A model generated the notes under the pieces. The model made no database searches. It saw nothing but the letters and a program-made list of their open reading frames with translations, and had not been told where the DNA came from. 64,000 nt of DNA from Opisthorchis felineus. Its lineage: Eukaryota > Platyhelminthes > Trematoda > Opisthorchiida > Opisthorchiidae. The DNA is taken from contig SJOL01007197.1 in the NCBI GenBank assembly GCA_004794785.1, positions 144,551-208,550 of the forward strand, in the 5' to 3' direction. Of this stretch, positions 33,641 through 47,076 are shown in pieces. A program made the position numbers and the translations under genes. Numbering within the stretch: position 1 is the stretch's first letter; every line of letters begins with the position of its first letter.

Positions 33641-33709
33641 CAGTTGTTTGAAGTGTTCAGCCCATTTCTACAGTCTGGAATTTTGCCGGTGAAGTAATAG
33701 CCGTGTTTT

Positions 33710-36700
33710 TTACTTAACATTTTACTGACCGTTACTCCCCCCTGACCAGTCAGTTGTATTAAGTGATAAAGGCCACGGCCGCTTCCGGTTTCGAAACCCC
33801 TTCAATATCTGAGCATTCAATGTCTACCACAGCTCTCATTCTTTCTTTATGCTCTTCATTATTACCGTTTGAGGGATTTGCATGCGCCATCGCATTCATT
33901 CTCTGGTGGCTTAGGTTTCCTATCATCGATCAGGACTAGCGATCTGGTTCGAATCAAGGTTTGATTGATGAACGCACTTCATCGTGGCTAAATCTGAGTT
34001 ATAGTTCTACCTAACTTGGTTTTTAGGGCGAAATTTTGGCAGGTATTTCTTAGTTAGAGCCCAAAGGCAGCTGTTTGATCTAGCGATACAGTTTTTCTCG
34101 CAACTTAAGATTTATCGGACAATGCAATAACTGGCAGTTAGAGCTGGATTGAACATGTTTCGAGTGGAAGGAACGAGATCTCCTTAGTTCGTCAATTTGT
34201 CCTCACTTATAGAGCACAATGGTTTTTTGCAAAGAAATTGTTCTGGTGTAGTTGCAAAGGCTTGGGTAACAGTCTTCGAAAAGTGCGTTTACATCCACCA
34301 TTATCGCAGTATTTATAACATTTAACGTTGCAATAAACTAAAGACATCTTGTCTGTCTCAGAACGATGCCTTGAAAACCAAAATCATACAAATGACCAAA
34401 ATTCGCATATCTTTCTCTTCGTTCAATCACCACTTATCCTTATACCGGATAAACGTATTAAGTCAACGCCATAAGAATATTGCCCTGAAAATATGTCCCT
34501 ATGACTTTCAGGCACAGCCAAAAATTCGAAACATGAGTTTGGAATTACTACTCACTCTGATACGTGTGAAAATGTTACCAAACGTTTTGCTGCTCAAGCC
34601 GGAAATGTAAACTGGTGATGGACGTCATAACAACCTGGAAAGCATATTTGAAATCAACAACATCTTGACAGGCGCATACATTTCAATCATCATTAGAAGG
34701 CACGACAATATGTAGTTTGTAGGGTAAACAAATTATTCGTCGTTTGTACATTTTTCTGTTGAATGATTTACTGTGTAAAGTTGGATCTGCCGGATTCAGT
34801 AAAAATAACAGAATGCGGGGCCACATTTTCGTACACCTTTGTGGATAGAGATAATTCGTTCGAAAGCGATCACCTGTACATTAAGCATGCTACAAGTTGA
34901 TTGACTTGGATGGACTCCACAAATTAGCACCAAGTAACCTAATGAAATCCGTTGGCATTCCCAGAATAAAACTAGTGGTTACCTAACTGCGACGACCTGA
35001 AGAAGCCAGGGGCAGAACATAGGACTGGTCAAAGTGGACCAAGGTGAGCATAGGTTTATCGGAATATGATCAAGTACATACTTGAACGTGATCTGAATTT
35101 TTCACTAGTCTCGGGTAATTTGGGAAGCCTAAAGCATACGAAACTTTTAAACGATGACGAACCAGACTTTGAGAAAAATCCAAGGCATTTCTTTAAGTTT
35201 CCATTGAATATGGTTGCAGTAAATTTTTTGTAGCTTGGGCTCGTCCGTATTCAACTGTTTTGTATGTACAGGAGGGTAAGCAGCCGGAAACCGCTGGTAA
35301 TTCATATGACAAATAAAATACCTATGCAGTCGCTCGATTAAATGTATTCCCCTTTATTCAATTTTCGGCCAACATACCTGCGTCGTCTGGTTGTTTAAGC
35401 CTATTTTTATCGCCTTTTGCCTTTTGCTTAGTTCATTTACTAGACAGAATTGCAGTATTCTCCTAAACTGCATCAATGTTATATGAAACACTGTAGCGAA
35501 ACAGCTTGTTCAGTGCCTTTATTAGCAGTGATGGTAATGAAATAAAATTATAAACCTTACAGAAACAGTCGTGTCAATTTTTTATTTGTCAAAGTGAAAA
35601 GAACAAGTTACTAGGACGGTATACGTACTCCACTGTTCTTCCAATGCTCTTTAGAAAGATGTTACGCCCTTATGTAAAGCTTCAGTATCAGTGCCTCACA
35701 GCGTCTTTTTGAGCGCTACTCCCCATGGGCTCCATTAGAGAACGCCCCCGAAGGCACTACAGCTCTCGGTGAGGATCTCTTAGAAGAATCAAGTAAAGTC
35801 AAGAATCAATAAATTCTTCCACTATCTACGTCATTTTTAACACTGTATTTTCAGAAGACTGAGATACGTGAGGGAATTGCATACAGTTAGGCCCATATTG
35901 AAGGATTGACTGTTCATGCTTTAAATGCTGAGGCCATTCAGGACCTTTATGGATCTCATCTATCTCACCTGACAATGTTCTTGCCTCTACTGAGGTGGTT
36001 CAGCTACCAGTTGCTACTCATAACAGCATACTCAATCTCGGGACAACTAGATTTTCTGAATCACAAAGACAATCATCATACTGCCCGCCTAGATAACTTA
36101 GCTGAGATGTTTTTACAGTTATGCATAAAGAAATTGATCGGTATCGTAGTAATTTGGTTCCGATAGAGCATATCTGCGCAAAAAGCTAGCCTGAAAGATC
36201 ATTTTGACAAGTCTACGAATCTTAGTAGGGAGGCGTTTGAATGAGATCCTCACGTCCAATAAAACAAAAGGCACAAATTTCCGACGTGTGCAACTAAAGG
36301 GAGCATATTAAACTTAGAACATCGTTTCGGTGGATAAAATTAACGTTCAGGTAAGTAACAAGGATTTAAATCGTGTCCTGAAACCACCTATTTCAAATGG
36401 TTCACCTTTCAAGCAGTTTGAGCAGTAAACGAACACACAAACTCTTGTGTCACACCGATAGTTGGCAAAATGAGGCAACACGTACGCAGTTTTATTCCAC
36501 GCACATGCATTTGAAAGCCATCTAATGATTCACTCTCACCACAAACACACGAGTTTGAGCCAAATTCAAATAAGATTCTACGCCTGTGGATAATAAGAGA
36601 TACTCCAATCCTTGCCCGTTTCCTTGATAAAGACGCACATGTTGACATGTGGTCAGTGAATCTTTAGCTGGATGATTGAATGCTCAGTTCTTGTGAAACT

Positions 36701-36750
36701 CAAAACCGGTTTATGATTAGGTTATCAGTATTCCAACCATGGTAGGCAAG
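33710..36750. other. Probable intron sequence with one short AATAAA-terminated frame
   Basis: No FN3-like exon is visible here. A 51-codon minus-strand frame (35354-35509) reads FRRILQFCLVNELSKRQKAI in its central part and ends in a TAA embedded in GAATAAAGG, so a possible poly(A) signal overlaps the stop codon. It may be the 3' end of a repeat or of a small exon. A strong-looking acceptor and donor pair near 34.6 kb encloses a segment with stops in all frames and was not called. Confidence 0.35.
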
Positions 36751-36760
36751 CCGAACTTAC

Positions 36761-36895
36761 TTGTTGGGCAGAATATATCTTCCATTCCAGCGGGGATGTT
36801 TTGAAGATCATCATCAAGGAATAACCCATCGAAAATTAAATTTGTTTCTTGGTTTCCTTGTCTTGCACTTATCCAATTCGTGCATTTTACTCTAC
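36761..36895 (-). CDS. Well-formed exon of unrecognised content (45 codons)
   Basis: The acceptor TATTATTGCCCTTCAATAG precedes 36895 and the near-perfect donor CAACAA|GTAAGT follows 36761. The frame is open throughout, phase 1 to phase 1 like the FN3 exons. It begins RVKCTNWISARQGNQE and ends LQNIPAGMEDIFCPT, with two cysteines near its ends that could pair. The pattern is not FN3 and I cannot assign it to a family. Strand, phase and distance make it a plausible upstream exon of the FN3 gene. Confidence 0.45.
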
Positions 36896-37940
36896 CTATT
36901 GAAGGGCAATAATATTCAATAAATTTAAAGTATGCAAATGAATTGGAATACTTATTTTGAAAAGAACTCTCGTTGTGAAGAATGAAGTCCGTTATTTTTT
37001 AAATGCTAGATTCCTAAGTGCGTCGCCGAAACAGGTTAACGAATACCCCTGGTGTCTTCGGAGAAGAAGGGTTGTTTTGCGCCTGCGTAATATACACAAA
37101 ATAGCCCTTTTACCTCAGATGGCACGGGGCACTAATTTTCTCTCATAACTCATTAGAATAAGGGCCAATTGTTCTACAGTCATACATACAGCTTTGAATT
37201 CTGTTATTCAGATGAACTGTATAAGTAACGTTTTGTTGATTGGTATGTTTAGCGATTTTAGGTCGAGCTGACTGCCTAATCAACATATAAATCTAAAATG
37301 ACCTCAGGCTGTCTACAAAGTTCATTTCAAGGATTTTGTCCTTGTGCTGAATGACTTACGGATGAAGGTAGTACATGCTAAAGGCAGTATTACAGTTTCA
37401 AATTCATGTTCAGAATTTCGCTGGCTTTTATTGACAAGCACGGCGCTATGTCGTAGTCTCTCTATGCGTGCGATGTACTTTTCCAAATGAATTTTTGAGA
37501 ATTTCTCACAGCCACCTCGTGAATACCCTTAATATTCAAACAAATGCCGCATAAAGTTGAGTAATTCTGGTGTTTAGCAGTTTGTACTGAAGTTATGAAG
37601 GTAATATAGGATTCAGCACATGAGAACAATGAACCGGCTAGGTTAGAAGATCTTGAATGAAGTAGACGCACATGATGAGGCTGCATAATCTTGTTTCTAA
37701 GCATATATAAAGGTCCTTATATTATTTATACCATTTCCGGTTTTGTTACTTCTGTGGGACTTCCAAGCAAGTGCAGTGTTTTGATAGGATTCGTTGATTG
37801 ACGTTAGGCTGAGATGTGGAACTTTGCTGAATTGCCTCTTCAAACCTATTCACCAGTTGTTTCTTGGTGACAGAATGCCTCACGATCCGATATTTTTTAC
37901 TTTTTTAAGTGATGCATTTGATCTGGGTTAGAGTACTTAC

Positions 37941-38018
37941 CACATAGTAAAATAATCCAAAAACACCTCCAGATTATCATCCTTAAACGAACAACGGCCG
38001 TAAAGAAAATGTTTTTTG
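37941..38018 (-). CDS. Candidate exon of unrecognised content (78 nt)
   Basis: The acceptor TTTGACTGTCTACTGTGCATCAG precedes 38018 and the donor ATGTG|GTAAGT follows 37941. One frame is open across the exon, phase 2 to phase 2, reading KKHFLYGRCSFKDDNLEVFL and then DYFTM. The phase does not match the entry of the exon at 36.9 kb, so at least one exon between them would be needed. No domain is recognised. Confidence 0.35.
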
Positions 38019-40700
38019 CTGATGCACAGTAGACAGTCAAATATGAATATTCAAACTCCCAACACTTTCTTATTGGCTGGAAGTAAAGCTTGTTCTCGAA
38101 CGTTCAAATAGCTGCACCATCTGTTCATTACTCAACTAGAAAGGCGGATAGAATTGGTTCAGTGAACAAAGGCTCAAGAGTTTGAATGTCGTGCTAATTG
38201 CATCTGGTGGGAAGATCGTAAACGTAATGAGAGAAATGTGTCGAAATGCCGTGTAATTTGTGGACTAAAAACCATTGTCTATGGTCGTTCAAAATAGGCC
38301 ATTTAGGGTTTGTAAAAAACAGGTCATCCTCCCAAACAAAAACTTTTTGTTGCAGGGAATTCATTGTTTCGTCGCTGAGCCGTAACACAAATCCTTCTGC
38401 CAATGTTATGCTATTTAGCTTTAGGTGATCAATCATTTTTCGCTGTTTTCATTGTGGTCTTCCCTTTTCATAGGTCTGTGATATCGCTGGCGCTCCTCTA
38501 TATCCTCAGTTATACGGTACACCATAGACAGGCCGAGAAGTTAAGACGCTCATACTGTACACACTTATCCAAAAGACGTTATGTGGCCTATAGTAGTGGA
38601 CTTTGGTGTAGAACACTCCGTTAAGTCTTAGGCAAATTTTAGCTTGAACGTATTTAAAAAAGCTGGTGTCCCATCATAATTATCACAAGAGTTTTCGAGG
38701 AACCTCTAGGTATGTGATGCAGTGACTTTTGAAATTCAGGAATGTGCTGTAAGTTGTTGGCATATGCAACTTAATACTCCTGTGGGGCCCAGTTTGTGTA
38801 TCTCACTCCAAGTGTCACATCTCTATAAGCAAGGTAATTCAACATTATTATCAGGGAGAACTTAACAAAAGATCCCACCACTAAACCTAAAGAGACCCTC
38901 TGACCCACTTTACACCAGACCTAAGATGAGTGTACCAACGGATTTCTTATCTGGTACCAATTTTCTTTAAAAATGACGAACACTCCAGAAGCTGTGGAGC
39001 AGCGGCATAAAAGTTGACAGGAAAAGTAACCTACTTTCTCGTTTGCAGACAATTTGCAGTGGTCATGACAGTAATGCGATTGAACTACCTCCACTGCATT
39101 ATCACTGGCACCATGTGAGATTTGATGAAATGATTCAGCCGAGTAGGTGTCCTCTTTTGTTTTACGTGTAGCAGAAATGACGCTCGGATAAGCAGTTTAT
39201 AAAAAGGCATGGACTACAAAATTAGTGAAGAGTCGACAGTTTGGAGACGTGGAATTGGACAATTGTACCGCTTTTGAATTTACTTGAGATACGAGTAACA
39301 ATAGATTTGACCATTAACGAATCGTCAGGCCGTCGTATAATTTTCGAATCAAACTTCAGACTAAGTAAAATCTTGCGCTCTTTTTTAAGGTCAATTTCAG
39401 TTGTATATAGTAAGAACCAGAAAAGAATGATCGGAACTGATAGAGAAAATGGTCCGCTCCTAAATTATTGGTTCGAGGGTGGGCAGAATGAATGTGACCA
39501 CAGCAAAACAATCCCCGATGAAGTAATATAGTGTTTGCAGATTTTTGTTTAAGTTGGCATAATAAAACGATGATTAGAACAACTATAATGTGTGGCATGC
39601 GGATGATACCCAATAAGAATGTAACCGGTATACAATGCTTCTCTGCTTTTCAGGGCTTGATTGGCTTTATTTACCTCAACTGAAAATTCCAAATTCTCCA
39701 CAAACCACCTCCAATTATAATATGACTTAAATGGTACATAGCGCAAGGTTCTGATGTTGCGAAAGCTGCACAAAGTGTGCCGTGATGTGCATTAGGAAAA
39801 TTGCTAAACACATGAATAGCTGTTCAATATATTCACAGAAATTCGAAAGCAGAAGAGGCTGAAGTTTGGCACTGGTAAACACGTGCTACGACATTGAAAT
39901 CGAGTGACTCTAAGGGCCAGATTATCAGGGTGTTTGCCAAGTGACCCATCCAGTACATCGGATAACATATGATGGTAAAAAATCTTCAGTATCTTGTCGC
40001 AGAAGCCTTACAACTCAGGTCTGCACGAAACATTCAAACATCACTTTTGATGGAATGAAAGAAGTGAGGTTGAACAAAATGTGCTACGTGTTTTGCTGTT
40101 TAGCAAAGGGGAAAATCGGAAACCTTTGTTAAAACCAGCAATAAATTTCTGTCTACCTGTTACGATATACTAATGGTGTAAAAGCTTACTCAGTTGGAAA
40201 ATTACTGGCAGTCAATCCGGATGGAAACCCGTCTGACAGTGAAGGGTGCAATGAGTGTAAGAAATGTTTGTTATTTTGCTTGTGACGCCATTCAACATGT
40301 TGTGAATTCGATGATTCTGATTTGGCATAGAATAAAAATTTCGAAAACTACTTGGATCACAGTCAGTCCAATACATGAGAACTGATCGCTTCAAATAAGG
40401 TAGGACCTTGCGCAAGATGGAACAGGCGTTAAAAAGGTCACTTGTAGATGGTGACATTATTTCAATAGATTTACCTGCTGTTCCAAATTGTTGTTGCAGT
40501 TTGCTTAATCAGCATTGCAACTTGATAGCATATTATGGACAGTTAAGCTAACAGCTGAACCAAGTCAGTATTATTCGGGATAGCTTACTGGCATCAGCAT
40601 TGGTCGGACAAACCAATCACATCGCTCAAGCGTGAGCACGTTCACCTGTTCAGATATGATAAATCAGTTACTGCTAGCGTGCGCTGGTAGATTATTCGTA
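38019..40700. other. Upstream region of the FN3 gene, only weak exon-like segments
   Basis: A minus-strand frame at 38194-38436 (LNSITLAEGFVLRLSDE, VFVWEDDLFF) vaguely resembles an Ig-type strand pattern but lacks convincing splice sites. Minus-strand donors near 40.19 kb and 40.47 kb have short open frames upstream. A frame at 39549-39773 contains KSREALYTGYILIG, resembling a peptide on the other strand at 59.85 kb. None is firm enough to call. The true 5' end of the gene may lie here or further right. Confidence 0.3.
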
Positions 40701-43700
40701 GCACGCTTCGTTCACATGCTAGATGTTTGGAGTTCATAACCCCGGAAGGTCAACCATATGCACTGCGGATATCCTGTAATAAGAGCGAAGCTCGAGTCCA
40801 GTGCTTCCGCTGCTTACTGTGGGCTCACCAGAAGGAATGCGTCAGGAAAGGGGGGAATTTTTTTTTGAAAAAAAGGGTAATATGGATGTCAATTCTACAA
40901 ATCCGGCAACCATCCGCAGTTAGTTGTTCATGTGTCTGTAGTGGAATGGGACATAGGTCAAGCCCTACTGTTTGCACCTATTACACTTTCAGCTGCCTGA
41001 TCGGCTAAAGAGCTGAACTTTTTTGCAAAATGGTGGCTCTGTGATTTTTGTAGTACGGTAAACCATGCGGTTTGTCATCGAGAATGAGCTCAATCTGGGT
41101 TGGTCTAATTTTTTAGTCAACGGTGAAAATACCTCAAAATATGACGAACCTAACTGTTCAACGAATGCGTTGTTGGGTGGCTGGTAAACTAACTAGATGG
41201 CCCAGGTCCTTATACAAGCATTCCATGAAAAGCGAGATATCTAGGACCTAAAAGGTAAAATGATGTCACTCAAAAACAGGTGTTAAACCAATGCAGGTTT
41301 ATCAGTGATCATTACAGAAAGGTTTCTATAACACAAAAATAAAATTGCAGAACTCTTCAGATGCTGCTTCCTCGGAGTTCATTCGTGGCTCACTGCAGAA
41401 TAGTGTCGTGTTTAATAATTCTCCGGCCTAAACCAATAAATATACCATGGTATCGGTGTGAAGTGCAACCTGTCTTCACAAAAAAATACCGATAGATTAT
41501 TCTAAACCTCTGAGTGTGAAAATCAATTTTCGGTGATCCAGGCTAATATATCAAGGCCGTACACGGTCGTAAGGCCAAGGTTTGTCCGGCTTACAAGTTA
41601 TTCTTTGCTACAGGGAGTGACAATGAACCAATCTGAGTGCGTTGGCTTATCAGGGACTGCTTGCTTCTCGCATTGCTTCAGATACTGTTCTTTATGTTGT
41701 GTCTGTAATGCAGACTAGCTAAGATCTCAGAGGAAGACAAGCAATAGATTACAAGTCGTTCTAGTGTGATTTCAGGGCCACAGAAATAAAAACAGAGCAC
41801 CATCATCAGTCATGGGATTCTCTGCGAAGTTCATTTCCTCTTGTAGAGTCAGGGGAGCATCCTATGAAACATGAACGAACACACCAACAGGTTTTAAGGG
41901 CGAATGCCTGAACTGCGAGGCATTCAGATGTTGTATAAAACTGGGCATTCAGTCGATTTCGAACGGCCGCACCTCCTTGTAGAATGTGCCATTCTGACCG
42001 GGTCCCATCGGTGACCCTGATTAAGCACGACCAGTGAAACTTTCATTACAACGTCTCGTACGTTCTAATACTGCCGTATCGCAAAACATGTGGTTCATTT
42101 ATATGGTTAACACCTACATTTTATCTGAAATCAGAGATCGGCGGTCAGCATTTTCCTGAGCGTAGCCGGAGAGGCAAATCGGTCATTTCCACGTACATCT
42201 GCTGATTTCCTATTGAATTTGGTGGAATTCTGTGCAGGTTGAAACAAACGAACAACACTATTAAATTTTACAACACTGTATTTGTTTATGGAGAAAAAAA
42301 TTTGACAGAGCACTCAAATTCTCCTTCAGTGGTCACAGAACACAACTAGAACCTAATTTTGAGAAGGATACTTGACATATACTGTCAGATGTTTTTAGTC
42401 AGAATCCAGATTTTTGGTTCTAATTATCCATCTAATATTGATGTTGCGCAAGGCAAGCCTGTGAGAAGCATAGAATACCATGTTATCACAAAGGACAACC
42501 TGAGCTACAAATTTTACCCGTGTTGATAAGCCGAAGAGCATTGTGCAGTTGTTTCACCCTTATAGGGAATAATTGGTAATTTGGGCCTCACAGATACCTT
42601 AAGAAGTGGTAACCCCTAAAGGGAAAACCTTTTAACCCCACTATTCCCACGGTTATGGGATCGACGCATTGTTTAATGCTCACCGTGAGACGACATGTTC
42701 TAATGTAACCCAGGTAAATTGTTCCGTTTGTGGTGTATCTATAATTCACTCCGCTACGAGAAATGCTATTGAGCTACAAAAACCGAAGAATGCGCGGCGT
42801 TCTGTGTTACGACCTGTTTCAATAAATCATAGACTACCCATGACCTCGTTAGTTCACTACCTTGTAAAATGCTCTTATGGTGTTAGTATGTGATCCACTG
42901 CACGAGTGGAATTTACGTGAGATTTAATAAGTTTAGAAAACATGAAGCCTGAGAAACATTTGCACCAACATACCTATAGCGTACGGAAACACAAAAGTGT
43001 GAGTTTTCCAAGATACACAGGTGCTCTAGCTCAATCAGTATCACGCCACTCAAAAGAGGGAAGGCGGAGCACTAGACAATGCAGAAATTTGAGGCATACA
43101 GTCACCTAACCTCATCAACCACGAACAGGATCTGGTACTGCGCAGAAATTTTGCAGAAGTTTCACGACAAACGTCAAAGCCTTGGACGAATATCATCAGG
43201 CTGTGAAAAGATATCTTGGCCATATGGCTTTTCAGCATATATTCATCTCACTGACAGGACGTAGTTTCAACCAAAAAGGGTATCTGTTGCCCACCTTTGT
43301 GGGTGCAAGTTTGAGAGATGTGTAAGGTAAGTGTGATGGTTAACGGGTCCCTGGAGTTTATGTTCTAGACACCGCATACGGTTCATCTAGTGATTGTGCG
43401 TACGACACCGAAAGGGCTTCTCAAGTACCTTCGAAATTAAGTACTCTAACGGCAAATTTCAATGTTTTTATGGTAACTTTTGTAAAATCGGTAGCCTTGA
43501 CCTAAATTAACTCAGTTTTAAGAGGCAGGCTGGACAGACCGAACAATGCTTCCGTTTGGAATGGTTATACCCCTACATACGCTCTAGAAATGTCCTCCCA
43601 GGCAGAGTCCGTCACTCTTTTAGCACTGCGACATTCGCCAAAATACTAGAAAATGGCCGTTCAACCATTAGTGGGTGCATCTTGTGGTTGAAGTTTGAAC

Positions 43701-45600
43701 TAAAACTTGGTTCGGACGCGTTTAATGGGTGCTTGATGGAGACTTACAGTACGACATATCAGACCGGGTGAAACTCCTTGCTCCATCCCAAATTACTGTT
43801 ATCTTGCGATATCCACTGGTGAAAGTAAGTGCACTTGGTGTAGAGCTGATTGCTGACGCACCCTCTTGAGTTAAGACTTTAAGCTGCAAATTTGTTCGGA
43901 TGGATCAACCGAAGATTATGGTGTACTTCACTTTTAGAACTGTGCAGTTTCCCCATACCGAATGAAAGGTATTTTTTCTGTCTGAAGGTCATATAAGACA
44001 GCGGTCTACAGCCTGCACATTTGCACATCGCACATTGTAACTATTATTAATATGCATAAAATTGCAATTAGCCCAAAGCCTTTATTAACTGCCCAGCGGA
44101 AATAGTAATCTTCTAGCCTATCTAGCCACATTAGCTGAAAATTCACGCATCTAAGACAGTCGCCTTGACGTTCTAGCAGTTATTAGCTGTAAGGTCGAAA
44201 CTTATTGTTCTGCAGCGAAACAAGACGACCAATAGCTAGCTGGATACTGAAATCGCTATTGTATATTTCTGGTGAACCTGGCCAGGAGCAGGCAGCTGAA
44301 AAGTTGATTCAGCTTAATGTTAAATCACTCATAAGTTTCATCCGATCGTAGTAAACGACGTCCTCTAGATCTATGCTTCAGGGTTTCCAAGGGGAGATTG
44401 AAGAATTTAGGATGGAGATGAATGGTTCTGTGGATGTAGTTTCTAATTTAAATGGATATATCCTATATATATGATATATCACCCCGTATATATACTATCC
44501 AAATGAAGTGAAAAAGCAGCAAGAAAAAACAAGGATGGGACGCTTTTGTTTTATTGTTTTGGGAAAGCTCAACAAACTCCACATTCGAATGATGCCACTC
44601 CTTACAGAGAAGTACTGCTTAATAGATTGTATGGTCACAAACCATTCTTATTCAACGTATGATTATACGTGCTAGCATCCACTTTCGATGCTTGATCAAC
44701 TATTTTGGTTCTATAATCAACTAATATTCGGTTGTATAGGTAAATTTTACATGCACACTCAGGTTATGAATGATTACCTCTTTATAGTTCACTCAATTTG
44801 TTTCACTCGACTAATCTAATGGATGAATCAGCAACCCGACAGTTTCGATAAATGGCCTTGAAGATGATCAAGCTGTTCATTTTTTGCATTTCGCCTGCAC
44901 TCTGAGACCGCATATCCACGGATGCAATCAGAATACCAGTTTATAAGTTTTGATAAATTTAGATGAGATAAACAAACACTTTTTAAAGTCAAAGGAATCC
45001 TTCATGTTGTGTTTAATGAAGCCATACGAGAGTAGAATTCCACAGGATATATCAGAGTCGCTTGTCCGTATTTCCTCAAGTGTATTCGAAAAACCGCGCA
45101 ACTGAATAGCAGTTCTTCATAGGCGATATTTGGGTCGTGTACAATTGATATGTTTTTAGGACGCACACTCGACTAAAGTTCAGCATTTATGGTTGCATTC
45201 TAGTGCGCTGTGCACTCCTTCGTCCTGCCCTCTTGGCCGGTGTTTTCGAAAGCTAAAGAAGTATTTCACAAAATGCGCTTTGATATACGCAGGCTCACGT
45301 TATTCCTAGAAATTAATGAGGTTTGATCTTCAATTGCACGTCTATTGCTTCCAACACGGTCACACATTGTGTTTTGAAGCTGCCATACACAGTGTTATGT
45401 ATTTTTATCACGCAAACAATATAAGGCTACTCGAAGCGGATAGAAACCACATTTTTCCTTGAGTTACACAAATTGCTGAATTGGCATCGGTAACGGGGAA
45501 GAAAGTACAACTAAACTTGATGATTATGTTGACCAAACGGTGATCTCGACACATATGACTTTATACAACAAGGTGCCCATATCGGTGCGCTCACCTCAGA
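40701..45600. other. Intergenic or intron sequence, nothing recognised
   Basis: All frames are short (under 95 codons) and show no motif. A small AT-rich patch of ATATATCC and GATATATC units occurs at about 44.45-44.50 kb. Confidence 0.4.
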
Positions 45601-45644
45601 ACCACTTGAATGGCTCAGTGGTCTTCCGAAATCGTAAATCGTAC

Positions 45645-45824
45645 GCAGATAAAACAAACAGGTAGAACCAGTAGAACAGTTGGAAGAGGTAGAACAAACG
45701 ACAAATAGTTAACTGGATCAACAAGAGACAGAATAAATCGAGAGACCTGTACCATCTGAACATGATCCGGAGAGTTTATACCCTAATGAAAACGAAATAT
45801 TAATTCGAGGGCTTGAGTAACTAC
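45645..45824 (+). pseudogene. Decayed acidic coding sequence of unknown origin
   Basis: One plus-strand frame reads VEPVEQLEEVEQTTNS, a stop, LDQQETE, a stop, IERPVPSEHDPESLYP and NENEILIRGLE, then a stop. The run of Glu-, Gln- and Pro-rich sequence in a single frame interrupted only by stops is unlikely in random DNA of this composition. It suggests an old coding segment, perhaps from a retroelement or a processed gene. The first part is also a loose repeat of GTAGAACA-like units, which weakens the argument. Confidence 0.3.
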
Positions 45825-47076
45825 TCAACATAATGAAAAGCAGTTGAATTTACCCTTGGCCCACCTTTTAGTTCGCATTGTATGATGCGAACAGTTAGGA
45901 TGAGGTTCAACTGCTTACTCAACAGAGTGGCAAATACGGAATACTTGCATGACACTAGAAATTTTAGTAGGACAAAAAGTACCACAGCACTGTACGATCA
46001 CGCCAGTCGACCTGCACTTTCTCGGCTCGCCGCGGTCGTAGTATTTAAACGTCGGTTTAGGAATAGGACTCTTTACCGGGTGACTCTCCTAAGACTAAGA
46101 AAACAAAAAAACAAGGGTTTGCTATATCAAGCGATGATGGGTAGATTTTAGGGTCTTAAAGGAGATCCTTTATTACCCGGTCGATATCTTGTTGACGTAT
46201 GCTGACATGTTTCTTCAAGTGAAGTGGTTATACGGTCATTGGCGACAACAAACCACCCCCCTTCATTGCAGCGCACAGATTATAGGCACTGTGTGGGAAA
46301 AGTATCCAACAATATTGCCTTCAAATACTAATACTTATCTATCTTAGGATTAGGTGGATAAATTAAGCAGAAAACCCATCCAGTTTTCCGTATCCTGGGA
46401 GTTGTGGCAATACGAATATTTTATTATCAGATTGAGAGAAATTGAGACTGTTTTAACAGTGGCGAGCAGAACACGGATCCAATCCACAGTATCGCTGCCA
46501 ACCAGAAGGATTCTAGTAAAACCACACTCATTTCCACGTTAGTGAGGCAGTTTGACTGAGGTTAAGCATGTATGCTCATTGTCTGTGTTGCTGCTGAATG
46601 TCTACGAATTTTTAACCTGAATGGAAATACACTGCTCGCCGTTGTAAATACACAATAGCAAGCGATCAAATGACATGCTTTTTGGCCTCACAATCTGCCT
46701 GTCATCATATCACTCAGCGAAACGGTGCCTTATTATTTTCTTCTTCTTAGGATATTTGCCTAGTAAACAATCGTGTTTCGTGACCGACGTCTGAATACTG
46801 CGGTTTGGATGAAGAGAAAAAGTGAATGATGACTGATGTGATTTTAAAACCATGCCTTGTTTCTTGGTTCTTCAGGCTTCCCTTCTGTCATGCCAGTGCC
46901 CTGCATTTACCACCCTGTAGAAGAAGCATGTGAACCGCATCCCAAATGTTGCACTACATGATGAAGACCAAAAGACCGACCATAAAAAACTGCATTGCAA
47001 CAGCTTTTCATGCTCTTGAATTTTTCTTTTATCTTCATGAGGAAACAGTCCTTTCAGTTGGAACCAAAAAAGTATA

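Larger units (their letters stand above)
32075..33702 (-). mobile_element. RTE-type LINE, 5'-truncated, decayed reverse transcriptase and C-terminus
   Basis: From 33.70 kb leftwards the minus strand reads KWAEHFKQLMD, then a GPNGLYPFHF segment, ITIFKMGTRSRCDNNRGISL (fingers), ALDFVDRHALWQCL with the first palm aspartate (33.14 kb), and NGVRQGCPL (33.0 kb). It continues with FVNLQHL and DISLHVTG (32.6 kb) and a tail that includes LPGLGPRDG (32.2 kb). This is the order of an RTE-type reverse transcriptase and its C-terminal region. The box that should be YADD reads YFEYAVVM, so the catalytic centre is destroyed, and there are several frameshifts. The endonuclease part is missing, as is usual for 5'-truncated LINE insertions. 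Confidence 0.82.
13471..38018 (-). other. Large split gene encoding a multi-FN3 protein (span of all supported and candidate exons)
   Basis: Six minus-strand exons (31446-31748, 29819-30079, 26322-26618, 20713-20985, 19370-19657, 15520-15783) each encode one fibronectin type III domain of 87-101 residues. Each is flanked by AG acceptors and GT donors, and all begin and end in phase 1, so they can be joined in frame in any combination. A partial FN3 exon (16057-16247), a decayed FN3 copy (about 21.3 kb) and weaker candidates add to this. Repeated FN3 domains are typical of extracellular adhesion molecules, receptor phosphatases and matrix proteins. No signal peptide, membrane segment or enzymatic domain was identified. 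Both gene ends are uncertain: well-formed but unrecognised exons occur at 36.8 and 38.0 kb, and a possible terminal exon near 13.5 kb. Introns contain LINE and SINE-like insertions. Confidence 0.75.

Noticed and set aside
34600..34690. Minus-strand segment with strong acceptor and donor near 34.6 kb
   Set aside because: All three frames contain a stop between the two sites.
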